A stretch of DNA of 6,450 nucleotides. Source: an uncultured bacterium. GTDB taxonomy: Bacteria > Methylomirabilota > Methylomirabilia > Rokubacteriales > CSP1-6. Shown piece after piece: positions 1 to 6,370 of this stretch (the stretch's first letter is position 1; each line of letters begins with the position of its first letter). The notes below the pieces were generated by a model. The model was not told the DNA's origin, searched no databases, and saw only the letters and a program-made list of their open reading frames with translations. Position numbers and translations under genes: made by a program. The DNA lies in assembly GCA_946479205.1 (NCBI GenBank), contig CAMLFJ010000208.1:1-6450 (forward strand), given 5' to 3'.

Positions 1-1591
1 GGGCCGCGTCGAAGTAGAGGGACAGTCGGCCGGGCAGCTCCTCGGCCGCCGCCTCCCCGCGCGGCGAGGGATCGAAGGCCACCCAGCCGCGCCCGTCGAG
101 ATAGACCTCGACCCACGCGTGGGCGTCGCTCAGGCGCACCATGAAGTAGCGGCCGTACGGGTTCCACTCGCCCTGCTGGAAGCCGGCGGCCACCCGGGCG
201 GGCACCCCCACGCTCCGCAGCATGACCGCCATCGCGGCCGCGAAGTACTCGCAGTTGCCCGAGCGGCGCACGAACAGGAACTCCTCGAGCGGCGCCAGCG
301 CGGTCTGCCGCTTGAGCGCGAGGGTGTAACGATACTTGGTGCTCAGGTGCGCGCTGATGCGGCGGGCCATGTCCTCCGCGTCCGCGCTCCCCGCGGTCAC
401 CTCGCGGGCCAGGGCCCCGATCTCGGGCGCCAGCGGCGGGAGCTGCAGGAACCGCGCGCGATCGGCGGCGGTCAGCGGGGGCGACAGCCGGCGCACGCTC
501 CCGAGCGGCCGGCCGGTACTATCGATCTCGGACTCGACGATATAATGCAGGCGCGCGCTCGGGTTGGACGCGGTGAGACCGTCCATGTCGTCGACCACCA
601 GGCTCGGCGAGCGCATCTCGATCCGCACCGCGCGCGGCGCCGCGAAGACCGCGTCGCTGCCGATCGGCTCCAGGTAGATCTCCTGGCGCACCACCGGGCC
701 CGTCCCGCGCGGCAGGCCGAGCCCGAAGTCGCCGGTGACCGTGCGCTGCAGGTAGCGCCGCGGCGCCGCCGCGCTCGACCACGTCCGTCCGTCGAACTGG
801 TCGAACGCCACCCCGCGCCAGCGCAGCCCGAACAGCGTGGCCGGATCGAGCCCCTGGTCCGCGAGGTAGACGCGCATGACCACGCTGCGGTCGCTCTCGA
901 TCTCGCCGAAGCTGCCCAGGTCCACGCGGTCCGAGAACCCGGTCACCATGCGCCCGATGGAGGCCCGCAGCGGCAGCGCGGCCTGGCCCACCCGCGGGAT
1001 CACGAAGAAGAGGCCGGCCGCGAGCGAGAACGTGATCGCGGCGGCCACCAGGCTCACCTGGGTGAGCGGCCCGCGGAAGAAGACCCGGCGCGCGGTGGTG
1101 GTGACGTGGCCCGGGCGGCCCGCCAGCTCCAGCTCGGTCACCACGTGGTTGAGGATCAGCATCCCGGTGCCGAGCAGGAAGAACGCGATGAACACGAACA
1201 GGAAGCTCAGATTGAAGCTGATCGAGGCCGCGGCCACCAGCATGAAGAAGGACAGCAGCCCGGCGTCGCGCAGGTCCCGCAGGCCGCGGCGCGCGAAGAG
1301 GCGCAGCAGGATGAGGAACAGCAGCAGGTGGACCATGCCGTCCAGCAGCGAGTACGCGAGGTAGAGGAGATCCACCCCGATGCCCACCGCGGCGGCGCCC
1401 ACCAGGCTCCAGCCGAGCGCCGGCCGCACCGCCCCGCGCGCGCGGGCCTGCTCGTGGCCCCAGCTCACCAGGATCGCGAGCACGACCAGCGCGGCGCCCA
1501 CCGGCCCGATCAGGTTCGCGAGGTAGAGCGCGGCCACCCCGGTGCACACCATCAGGTACGTGACGAGGCGGAGGGCGAGGAGTGCCGGCAT
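1..1591 (-). CDS. TgpA-like membrane transglutaminase (DUF3488 + transglutaminase core), C-terminus cut by window edge
   Basis: The frame is open from an ATG at 1591-1589 to the window edge, giving 530 residues without a stop. The N-terminal part is strongly hydrophobic, with about six predicted membrane helices (near residues 4-27, 28-45, 60-80, 84-99, 123-147 and 177-198). A domain outside the membrane follows, with the stretch DLGSFGEIESDRSVVMRV (about 224-241) typical of the DUF3488/TgpA N-terminal family. The papain-like transglutaminase core carries the full triad: Cys447 in GNCEYFAAAMAVMLR, His491 in SDAHAWVEVY and Asp507 in WVAFDPSP. In this family the core faces the periplasm or exterior and is thought to act as a protease or transglutaminase on envelope proteins or peptides; the substrate here is unknown. 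Relatives are usually about 650-750 residues, with a further helix and tail after the core, so roughly 120-200 residues are missing to the left. It is the last of three tightly packed genes. There is no clear ribosome site of its own, only TGA-C-ATG after the DUF58 gene, which favours coupled translation. Confidence 0.93.
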   Translation of the reverse strand, partial: MPALLALRLVTYLMVCTGVAALYLANLIGPVGAALVVLAILVSWGHEQARARGAVRPALGWSLVGAAAVGIGVDLLYLAYSLLDGMVHLLLFLILLRLFARRGLRDLRDAGLLSFFMLVAAASISFNLSFLFVFIAFFLLGTGMLILNHVVTELELAGRPGHVTTTARRVFFRGPLTQVSLVAAAITFSLAAGLFFVIPRVGQAALPLRASIGRMVTGFSDRVDLGSFGEIESDRSVVMRVYLADQGLDPATLFGLRWRGVAFDQFDGRTWSSAAAPRRYLQRTVTGDFGLGLPRGTGPVVRQEIYLEPIGSDAVFAAPRAVRIEMRSPSLVVDDMDGLTASNPSARLHYIVESEIDSTGRPLGSVRRLSPPLTAADRARFLQLPPLAPEIGALAREVTAGSADAEDMARRISAHLSTKYRYTLALKRQTALAPLEEFLFVRRSGNCEYFAAAMAVMLRSVGVPARVAAGFQQGEWNPYGRYFMVRLSDAHAWVEVYLDGRGWVAFDPSPRGEAAAEELPGRLSLYFDAA

Positions 1592-1592
1592 G

Positions 1593-2633
1593 TCAGGCCA
1601 GCGCGATCCGGATCTCGCGCAGCGGGCGCCGGCCGCCGAGATGGTCCGCGCCCGCGGGCGCCGGCGTCTCGGCGCGCGGGGCCTCCGGGTCGTAGAGCGC
1701 GAGCGCGGTGAGCATCCGCCGCAGGTGCGCGCGGCCATGGCCGAGCGGCACCGCGCAGTCCGCGCCCGCCAGCTCCACCCCCGCGCCCGCGCGGATCAGC
1801 GCCACCGCCAGCGAGGCCGCCTCCGAGAGCCCGCGCTCGAGCGCCTCCGCGCCGCGGGCGCCCCGCCCCACCAGCACGAGCCGCGTGTTCTGGCTCGTGT
1901 CCGCCTCGAGCTCGCGCACAAGCAGCCCCTCCGCCTTGGCGCTGCTGCGCCAGTGGATGAAGCGCGGGTCGTCGCCCGACCGGTAGCCGCGCAGGTTGTA
2001 GAGATCGTTGCCGCGGCCCCGGCGGCGCGCGGCCGCGTCACCGCTCTCGCCGAGCCGGCGCAGCGACTCGGCGGACACCGGCCGCACCGCCGGGAACACG
2101 ATCACGTCGTCGGTGAGCGCGGGCCGCCCCGCCTTCACGAAGAGCCCGAAGGGGAAGCGCGTGGTGATGCGCACCCCGGTGAGCCGGTGGCGGCCCCGGT
2201 GCGGCAGCGTCTCCTCCCAGGTGGCGAGACGCTGGAGCCCGGCCTCGATCCGCCGCACGTAGATGAAACGCGACGCGGACGCGAGCGCGCGCGCCTCCGG
2301 GGCGAGCAGCTCCACCGTGACCGAGTACGAGGTGAACCAGCGCTTGCGGTTGGCGATGGTGGCCCCGAGCAGCGCGGGCTGGCCCGCGTAGAGCTCGTCC
2401 GGCGCGACCCCGATCAGGTCGAGGCCCCGCATGCTCTGCTCGGACAGGATGCCGGAGACCACGATGAGGGCCAGCAGGGCCGAGACCAGCAGGTAGAGCA
2501 GGTTGTTGCCGGTGTTGATGGCGGCCACGCCCAGCGCCACCGCCACGAGCAGGCACCACCAGCCGTCTCGGGTCGGCTTGATGGTCCGGCGCGGGTGGAA
2601 CAGCCGCCAGAGCGCGGCCCGGACCAGCGTCAC
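1593..2633 (-). CDS. DUF58 domain membrane protein (MoxR-associated)
   Basis: This is a 346-residue protein. Two hydrophobic helices lie near the N-terminus (about 26-40 and 44-62), separated by a short NTGNN turn, so it is anchored in the inner membrane with the rest outside the helices. The DUF58 signature is clear at about 210-242: DLYNLRGYRSGDDPRFIHW followed by RSSAKAEGLLVRELE. The C-terminal part after residue 250 (RLVLVGRG...) reads as the vWA-like fold linked to DUF58 proteins. The start is GTG at 2633-2631. It is the most upstream possible start, because the in-frame MoxR stop TAG lies just two codons before it. A good ribosome site, GAGG at 2643-2640, sits 6 nt upstream inside the end of the MoxR gene. 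In the family, DUF58 proteins are encoded directly after MoxR ATPases and are presumed clients or partners of them. The exact biochemical role is not established. The reading of the domain is firm; the function is inferred. Confidence 0.93.
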   Translation of the reverse strand: MTLVRAALWRLFHPRRTIKPTRDGWWCLLVAVALGVAAINTGNNLLYLLVSALLALIVVSGILSEQSMRGLDLIGVAPDELYAGQPALLGATIANRKRWFTSYSVTVELLAPEARALASASRFIYVRRIEAGLQRLATWEETLPHRGRHRLTGVRITTRFPFGLFVKAGRPALTDDVIVFPAVRPVSAESLRRLGESGDAAARRRGRGNDLYNLRGYRSGDDPRFIHWRSSAKAEGLLVRELEADTSQNTRLVLVGRGARGAEALERGLSEAASLAVALIRAGAGVELAGADCAVPLGHGRAHLRRMLTALALYDPEAPRAETPAPAGADHLGGRRPLREIRIALA

Positions 2634-2636
2634 CGC

Positions 2637-3572
2637 CTACCTCGGAACGGGAACGTCCTGCAGGATGGCGGTGACGGCGGCCTCGCCGTCCATGCCGCCC
2701 GCCGCGGAGCCCGCGACCGAGCCCTTGACGATCACGCGGTGGGCGAGCGCGGGCACCGCCAGCTGCTTGACGTCGTCGGGCAGCAGGTAGTCGCGCCCGT
2801 CCGCGAGCGCGCGGGCGCGGGCCGCCCGCAGCAGGGCCAGCGAGCCGCGCGGGCTCACGCCCAGCGCGAGCAGCGGCGACCGGCGCGTGGCGGTGACCAG
2901 CGCGACCACGTAGTCGAGGACCGATTCTTCCACCCGCACCTTCTCGGCCGCCTCCTGGAGCGCCAGGACGTCGTCGGCCTCGACCACCGGCATGAGGTCG
3001 GCGGGCGCGACGTCGCCGCGGAGCACCGCCTTCTCGTCGGCGGCGCTCGGGTAGCCGATGCGGATGCGCAGCAGGAAGCGGTCGAGCTGCGATTCGGGCA
3101 GCGGGAACGTGCCCTCGTACTCGCGCGGGTTCTGGGTGGCCAGCACCATGAAGGGCCGCGGCAGCGGGTAGGTCGAGTGATCGAGCGAGACCTGGGCCTC
3201 GTTCATCGCCTCCAGCAGCGCGGACTGCGTCTTGGGCGTGGTGCGGTTGATCTCGTCGGCGAGCACGATGTTGGTGAAGAGCGGGCCCGGCTTGAAGACG
3301 AACTCCCCGCTCTTGGGCTCCCAGACCGAGACGCCGAGCACGTCGGAGGGCAGCATGTCGGAGGTGAACTGGATGCGCTGGAACGAGGCCCCGATGGAGC
3401 GAGCCAGCCCCGAGGCCAGCGTGGTCTTGCCCACGCCGGGCACGTCCTCGATCAGCAGGTGCCCCCGGGCGACCAGGCCGATGATGGCGAGCCGCACCAC
3501 CTCCGGCTTCCCGAACAGCGCGCGCCCGACGTTTTCCTCGAGACGGCGGATGGTTTCCGTCGAGTCGCCCAT
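2637..3572 (-). CDS. MoxR-family AAA+ ATPase
   Basis: This is a 311-residue cytoplasmic ATPase, full length for the MoxR family. Visible motifs are Walker A DVPGVGKTT (43-51, Lys49), Walker B NIVLADEINR (101-110, Asp106-Glu107), sensor 1 MVLATQNP (142-149, Asn148), an arginine-finger region PESQLDRFLLRI (159-170) and a sensor 2-type motif GVSPRGSLALL (238-248, Arg242). A C-terminal lid helical domain follows. MoxR proteins hydrolyse ATP to remodel or assemble partner proteins, often vWA/MIDAS proteins; the likely partner is the DUF58 protein encoded 3 bp downstream. It is the first gene of the leftward operon. The ATG at 3572-3570 is chosen because the protein begins as in relatives (a short helix before LFGKPEVV) and a -10-like TATAGT lies just upstream. 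No strong Shine-Dalgarno sequence is seen. All catalytic motifs are intact, so it is expected to be active. Confidence 0.96.
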   Translation of the reverse strand: MGDSTETIRRLEENVGRALFGKPEVVRLAIIGLVARGHLLIEDVPGVGKTTLASGLARSIGASFQRIQFTSDMLPSDVLGVSVWEPKSGEFVFKPGPLFTNIVLADEINRTTPKTQSALLEAMNEAQVSLDHSTYPLPRPFMVLATQNPREYEGTFPLPESQLDRFLLRIRIGYPSAADEKAVLRGDVAPADLMPVVEADDVLALQEAAEKVRVEESVLDYVVALVTATRRSPLLALGVSPRGSLALLRAARARALADGRDYLLPDDVKQLAVPALAHRVIVKGSVAGSAAGGMDGEAAVTAILQDVPVPR

Positions 3573-3657
3573 AGGATTCCACTATACCGTACGGGCATTT
3601 TTCGACCGTCGCGCCCGCTGGCCGGGACGTGCCCCATCGGCTACACTGAGCGGCGCC
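3573..3657. promoter_or_regulatory. Divergent promoter region between MoxR operon and deacetylase gene
   Basis: This 85-bp gap is the only shared control region for the leftward operon and the rightward deacetylase gene, and it is visibly richer in A/T near 3581-3605 than the surrounding coding DNA. On the minus strand TATAGT (3586-3581) matches the TATAAT consensus at 5 of 6 bases and sits 8 nt before the MoxR ATG; no good -35 was found at 15-19 bp. On the plus strand TACACT (3642-3647) matches 4 of 6 and lies 10 nt before the deacetylase ATG; its best -35 (TGGCCG, 3619-3624, 17-bp spacer) is poor. Two small palindromes are present: CCGTACGG (3587-3594), touching the MoxR -10, and CGAC-C-GTCG (3603-3611). 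They could be operator half-sites, but they are short enough to be chance. Confidence 0.5.
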
Positions 3658-4494
3658 ATGGCCCTCGATCCGTCCCCCGTGCCCCACTGGCCCCGCAACG
3701 CCCGCGCGGCCTGCGCCTTCACCTTCGATCTCGACGCGGAGACGCTGTGGATGGCGCGCGGCGTCCACGAGCCGGTCGCCCTCTCGCAGGGGCGGTTCGG
3801 GCCGGTGGAAGCGCTGCCGCGCATCCTGACGCTCCTGCGCACGCACGATATTCGCGCCTCGTTCTTCATCCCGGCCTGGGTGGCCGAGCACCACCCGGAC
3901 GCGGTGCGCGCGATCGCGGACGGGGGCCACGAGATCGGCTGCCACGGCGACGAGCACGAGCGGGTGAGCGAGCTGCCCCCCGACCGCGAGGAGGCCATCC
4001 TGCTCAAGAGCGTCGAGGTGCTCACGCGGCTCGGGGGCAAGCGGCCGGTGGGCTATCGCGCCCCCGCGTGGCAGTTCTCCGCCGCGACGCTCGGGCTGCT
4101 CGCGCGGCACGGCTTCGACTACTCGTCGAACATGATGGACCGCCTCGTGCCCTACCTGCATCCGGCCGAAGGCGGCCGCGCGCTCGTGGAGATCCCGGTC
4201 TCGTGGGTGCTCGACGACGCCCCGTACTTCATGTTCACCGGCCAGCGATCCATCCAGCCGCCGGGTCCGGTGCTGCAGGGCTGGCTCACCGAGTTCGAGG
4301 GCATCACGGAGGCGCACGGGGTGACCAACTTCACCTTCCACCCGCAGATCATCGGCCGGCCGTCACGCCTGGCCTGCCTCCGCGAGCTGATGGAGCACGC
4401 GCGGCACACGCCACGGGTGTGGATCGCCTCGCTCGGCGAGATCAGCGCGCACTACCGCGCGGCGGTGGAGAGCGCGGCGGGCCGGCCGAGCTAG
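3658..4494 (+). CDS. Polysaccharide deacetylase (CE4/NodB fold, HpPgdA/PuuE-like)
   Basis: This is a 278-residue protein with the NodB deacetylase motifs in order. Motif 1 is FTFDLDAE (21-28, Asp24 and Asp26), motif 2 is EIGCHGDEHE (92-101, His96 and His100), motif 3 is YRAPAWQFS (133-141, Arg134), and a late TFHPQ (226-230, His228) supplies the usual C-terminal catalytic histidine. The Asp plus two His would bind the catalytic metal. The DLDAE form of motif 1, in place of the common TFDDG, points to the Helicobacter PgdA-like branch, which also resembles PuuE-type allantoinases and cyclic imide hydrolases. The substrate may therefore be an N-acetylated glycan, peptidoglycan or a small amide or imide. 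No signal peptide or membrane segment is seen, so it is probably cytoplasmic. The frame is open further upstream, but ATG 3658 is preferred: it gives the family-like start, and the longer version would run into the MoxR gene. A -10-like TACACT lies 10 nt upstream. The stop overlaps the stop of the convergent oxidoreductase gene. Confidence 0.93.
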   Translation: MALDPSPVPHWPRNARAACAFTFDLDAETLWMARGVHEPVALSQGRFGPVEALPRILTLLRTHDIRASFFIPAWVAEHHPDAVRAIADGGHEIGCHGDEHERVSELPPDREEAILLKSVEVLTRLGGKRPVGYRAPAWQFSAATLGLLARHGFDYSSNMMDRLVPYLHPAEGGRALVEIPVSWVLDDAPYFMFTGQRSIQPPGPVLQGWLTEFEGITEAHGVTNFTFHPQIIGRPSRLACLRELMEHARHTPRVWIASLGEISAHYRAAVESAAGRPS

Positions 4495-5426
4495 CCGCGA
4501 AAGACGGGCGCGACCTCGGCCATGAAGCGATCGAGGGTGGCGAAGCGATCGGCGGGGAGCAGGAAGGTCGGGATGAACAGCATGCCCACGCCCGCGTCCC
4601 GCAGCTTTCCGAGCTTGTCCTTGATCTGGCTCACGCTGCCCGCCAGCACGGTGTCGCGCGCCTTCTCCGCGTCGGCGCCCATCCGCTTCATGTAGGCCTG
4701 CTCGATCTTCTCGATCCCCGCGCGATCGTCCGCGAAGCCCAGCACCATCACCGCCGAGCGCAGGATGGATTTCGGGTCGCGCTTCTCGGTCGCGCAGTGC
4801 TGATCAAGGATCCCGCCCTTGTGGGTCAAGGTGGCCGGGCCGCCCCACACGTTCCAGTGATCGGCGTGCCGGGCCGCGATGCGCAGGGTGACCTTCTCGC
4901 CCCCGCCCCCGATCATCAGCTCGGGATACGGCTTCTGCACCGGCTTGGGCATCAGCGGCGCGCCGTCGAGCTGGTAGTACTTGCCCTTGTAGTCGGCCTT
5001 GGTTCCGGTCCAGAGCGCCTTCATCACGTGGCAGGCCTCGTCGAGGCGCGCGAGCCGCTCGCGGGTGGTGTAGAAGTCCATCCCGTAGGCGCGGTGCTCG
5101 TTCTCCTGCCAGCCCGCGCCGACGCCGCAGATGAGGCGGCCGCGCGAGATGATGTCCACGTTGGTCGCCATCTTGGCGAGCAGCGCGGGATGGCGATAGG
5201 TGTTGCCGCTCACGATGGTGCCCACGCGCAGGCGCGTGGTCAGGCCGGCGAGGGCGGCCAGGGCCGTCCAGCACTCGAGCGTGTCGCCGATGCGGTCGGC
5301 GGTGTTGGGCATGAAGTGGTCGGTCACGCAGGCCGCGTCCCATCCGGTCTGGTCCGCGTGGCGCCACAGCGTGAGGATCTCGTCCCAGGTCGTGCCGGTC
5401 ATGCCGGTGAAGATGGAGAATTTCAT
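4491..5426 (-). CDS. LLM-class (luciferase-like) flavin/F420-dependent oxidoreductase
   Basis: This is a 311-residue, soluble TIM-barrel oxidoreductase of the bacterial luciferase superfamily. Recognisable parts are the N-terminal strand MKFSIFTG, the TGWDAACVTDHFMP segment (27-40), the conserved block LRVGTIVSGNTYRHPALLAK (66-85) running into DIISRGRLICGVGAGW (91-106), the RLARLDEACHVMKALWTG helix (124-141), and PVQKPYPELMIGGGGEKVTL (162-181) followed by AARHADHWN (184-192). Such enzymes transfer hydride using F420 or reduced FMN. The layout resembles the F420-type group (Rv1855c-like), but the cofactor cannot be proved from sequence alone. The substrate is unknown. ATG 5426-5424 is the start because MKFSIF opens the first barrel strand, and a good sigma70-type promoter lies just upstream. 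The gene is a single transcription unit between two rightward genes. Nothing in it looks broken. Confidence 0.93.
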   Translation of the reverse strand: MKFSIFTGMTGTTWDEILTLWRHADQTGWDAACVTDHFMPNTADRIGDTLECWTALAALAGLTTRLRVGTIVSGNTYRHPALLAKMATNVDIISRGRLICGVGAGWQENEHRAYGMDFYTTRERLARLDEACHVMKALWTGTKADYKGKYYQLDGAPLMPKPVQKPYPELMIGGGGEKVTLRIAARHADHWNVWGGPATLTHKGGILDQHCATEKRDPKSILRSAVMVLGFADDRAGIEKIEQAYMKRMGADAEKARDTVLAGSVSQIKDKLGKLRDAGVGMLFIPTFLLPADRFATLDRFMAEVAPVFRG

Positions 5427-5435
5427 GGTGGCTGG

Positions 5436-5464
5436 ATGCTACGAGCCGCCACGCGAGAGGTCAA
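5436..5464 (-). promoter_or_regulatory. Putative sigma70-type promoter of the LLM oxidoreductase gene
   Basis: On the minus strand a -35 TTGACC (5464-5459, 5 of 6 consensus bases) is followed by a 17-bp spacer and a -10 TAGCAT (5441-5436, 4 of 6 bases). The -10 ends 9 nt before the oxidoreductase ATG, so transcription would begin about 2-4 nt before, or at, the start codon. This gives a leaderless or near-leaderless mRNA. The -35 ends exactly beside the GTG start of the divergent glycosyltransferase gene and overlaps its ribosome site. The assignment rests on consensus match only. Confidence 0.5.
5455..5460 (+). promoter_or_regulatory. Ribosome binding site supporting GTG start of the GT9 gene
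   Basis: GAGAGG lies 4 nt before the GTG at 5465 and resembles the Shine-Dalgarno core. It supports GTG 5465 as the start, since no in-frame ATG or GTG lies between 5417 and 5464. It overlaps by two bases the -35 of the oppositely directed oxidoreductase gene. The spacing is slightly short, so the call is moderate. Confidence 0.5.
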
Positions 5465-6370
5465 GTGGAAACCGGCTTCCTGATCATTCACCCGGGCGCG
5501 CTGGGCGACGTGCTCCAGGCGGTGCCCGCGCTGCGCGGCCTGCGCGCGGTGGCGCCCGCCGCGCCGATCACCGTGGTGGGCCAGCCGCGGCTCGCGCGCC
5601 TGCTCGTCGAGCTGGGCGCGGCGCAGCAGGCGCGCACGTTCGACGGCTTCGGGCTCGAGGCCCTCTTCGTGGATGCGCCGACGCCGCCCGCGCTGGCCGA
5701 CGCGATGAGCGGCGTGAGCCACGTCGTCTCGTGGTTCGGCTCGCGCGACGAGACGTACCGGCGCCGGCTCCGCGCGCTCGCCCCGCGCGCGATCGTGGCC
5801 CCGCCGGTGCCCGCCGACGACACGCCGGTCTGGCGCCACCTGCTCGCGACGCTCGCCGAGTGGGACCTCTCGCTCCCGGAACGGCGGGAGCCGCTGCGGC
5901 CGCCACCGCTCCCGGCCGGCCTGCCCTCCGTCGACCCCGATCTCCGCCGCCTCGTGATCCACCCCGGGAGCGGAGGCGACTGGAAGCGGTGGCCGGTCGA
6001 GCGCTTCGCCGAGGTGATCCGCGCGCTGCGGCGGGACCGCGCGTTCGAGGTGCTCGTGCACCAGGGCCCCGCGGACGCGGAGCCCGCCCAGCGCCTCCTG
6101 GCCCTGCTCGAGGGAGACGCGGCGGTCCTGCTCGAGCCCGACCTGCCGCGGCTCGCCGCGGTGCTGGGCGGAGCCCGCGCCTACCTGGGCGGCGACTCGG
6201 GGGTGAGCCACCTGGCCGCCGCGGTGGGGGCCCCGAGCGTGCTGCTGTTCCCGCCCGCCACCCGCCGACGCTGGACGCCCTGGAGCCCGACCGCGGTGGC
6301 GATCGAGCTCCAGGGCGTGGACGGCGACGTCGAGCGCGCGCGCGAGGCGCTCACGCGCGCGTTCGGTTGA
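5465..6370 (+). CDS. Glycosyltransferase family 9 (ADP-heptose:LPS heptosyltransferase-like)
   Basis: This 301-residue protein has the GT-B fold of family 9. The N-terminal signature FLIIHPGALGDVLQAVPALR (5-24) carries Asp15, at the place of the catalytic Asp of E. coli WaaC. The C-terminal half has VIHPGSGGDWKRWPVERF (164-181), whose Lys174 fits the conserved nucleotide-sugar-binding Lys, and LGGDSGVSHLAAAVGAPSVL (241-260), with Asp244 in the nucleotide-sugar pocket. Enzymes of this family transfer heptose (or related sugars) from an ADP-sugar to the LPS inner core or other glycans at the cytoplasmic face of the inner membrane. It is somewhat shorter than typical WaaC/WaaF proteins (about 320-350 residues), mainly in the middle, so the true donor and acceptor are uncertain. 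No other LPS genes are visible. The GTG start places the Rossmann strand right at the N-terminus, as expected. Its stop is immediately followed by the stop of the convergent next gene. Confidence 0.9.
   Translation: METGFLIIHPGALGDVLQAVPALRGLRAVAPAAPITVVGQPRLARLLVELGAAQQARTFDGFGLEALFVDAPTPPALADAMSGVSHVVSWFGSRDETYRRRLRALAPRAIVAPPVPADDTPVWRHLLATLAEWDLSLPERREPLRPPPLPAGLPSVDPDLRRLVIHPGSGGDWKRWPVERFAEVIRALRRDRAFEVLVHQGPADAEPAQRLLALLEGDAAVLLEPDLPRLAAVLGGARAYLGGDSGVSHLAAAVGAPSVLLFPPATRRRWTPWSPTAVAIELQGVDGDVERAREALTRAFG

Noticed and set aside
119..1711. 530-codon plus-strand frame rich in Glu, Gln and His opposite the transglutaminase
   Set aside because: The low-complexity acidic/Gln stretch lies antisense to membrane helices: Leu codons CTG/CTC read as CAG/GAG (Gln/Glu) on the other strand. 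It is a composition shadow, not a disordered acidic protein.
2038..4341. 767-codon minus-strand frame over the MoxR/DUF58/deacetylase genes
   Set aside because: It is out of frame with well-supported genes on both strands, has Arg/Gly/Ala-rich composition and no family motif. Shadow frame.
4480..4497. GC-rich inverted repeats around the shared CTAG (GGCCGGCC; CGGC...GCCG) as a bidirectional terminator
   Set aside because: The stems are only 4-8 bp, no T-tract follows on either strand, and such repeats are common at this GC content.
1542..5483. Very long plus-strand open frame (1313 codons) spanning several genes
   Set aside because: It crosses the MoxR, DUF58, deacetylase and oxidoreductase genes, is rich in Arg/Ala/Gly/His/Gln with no recognisable domain, and results from scarce stop codons in very GC-rich DNA. 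The real genes beneath it have intact family motifs.
5423..6211. 262-codon minus-strand frame opposite the GT9 gene
   Set aside because: It is antisense to a gene with clear GT9 motifs, and its own sequence is Arg/Glu/His-rich without a domain.
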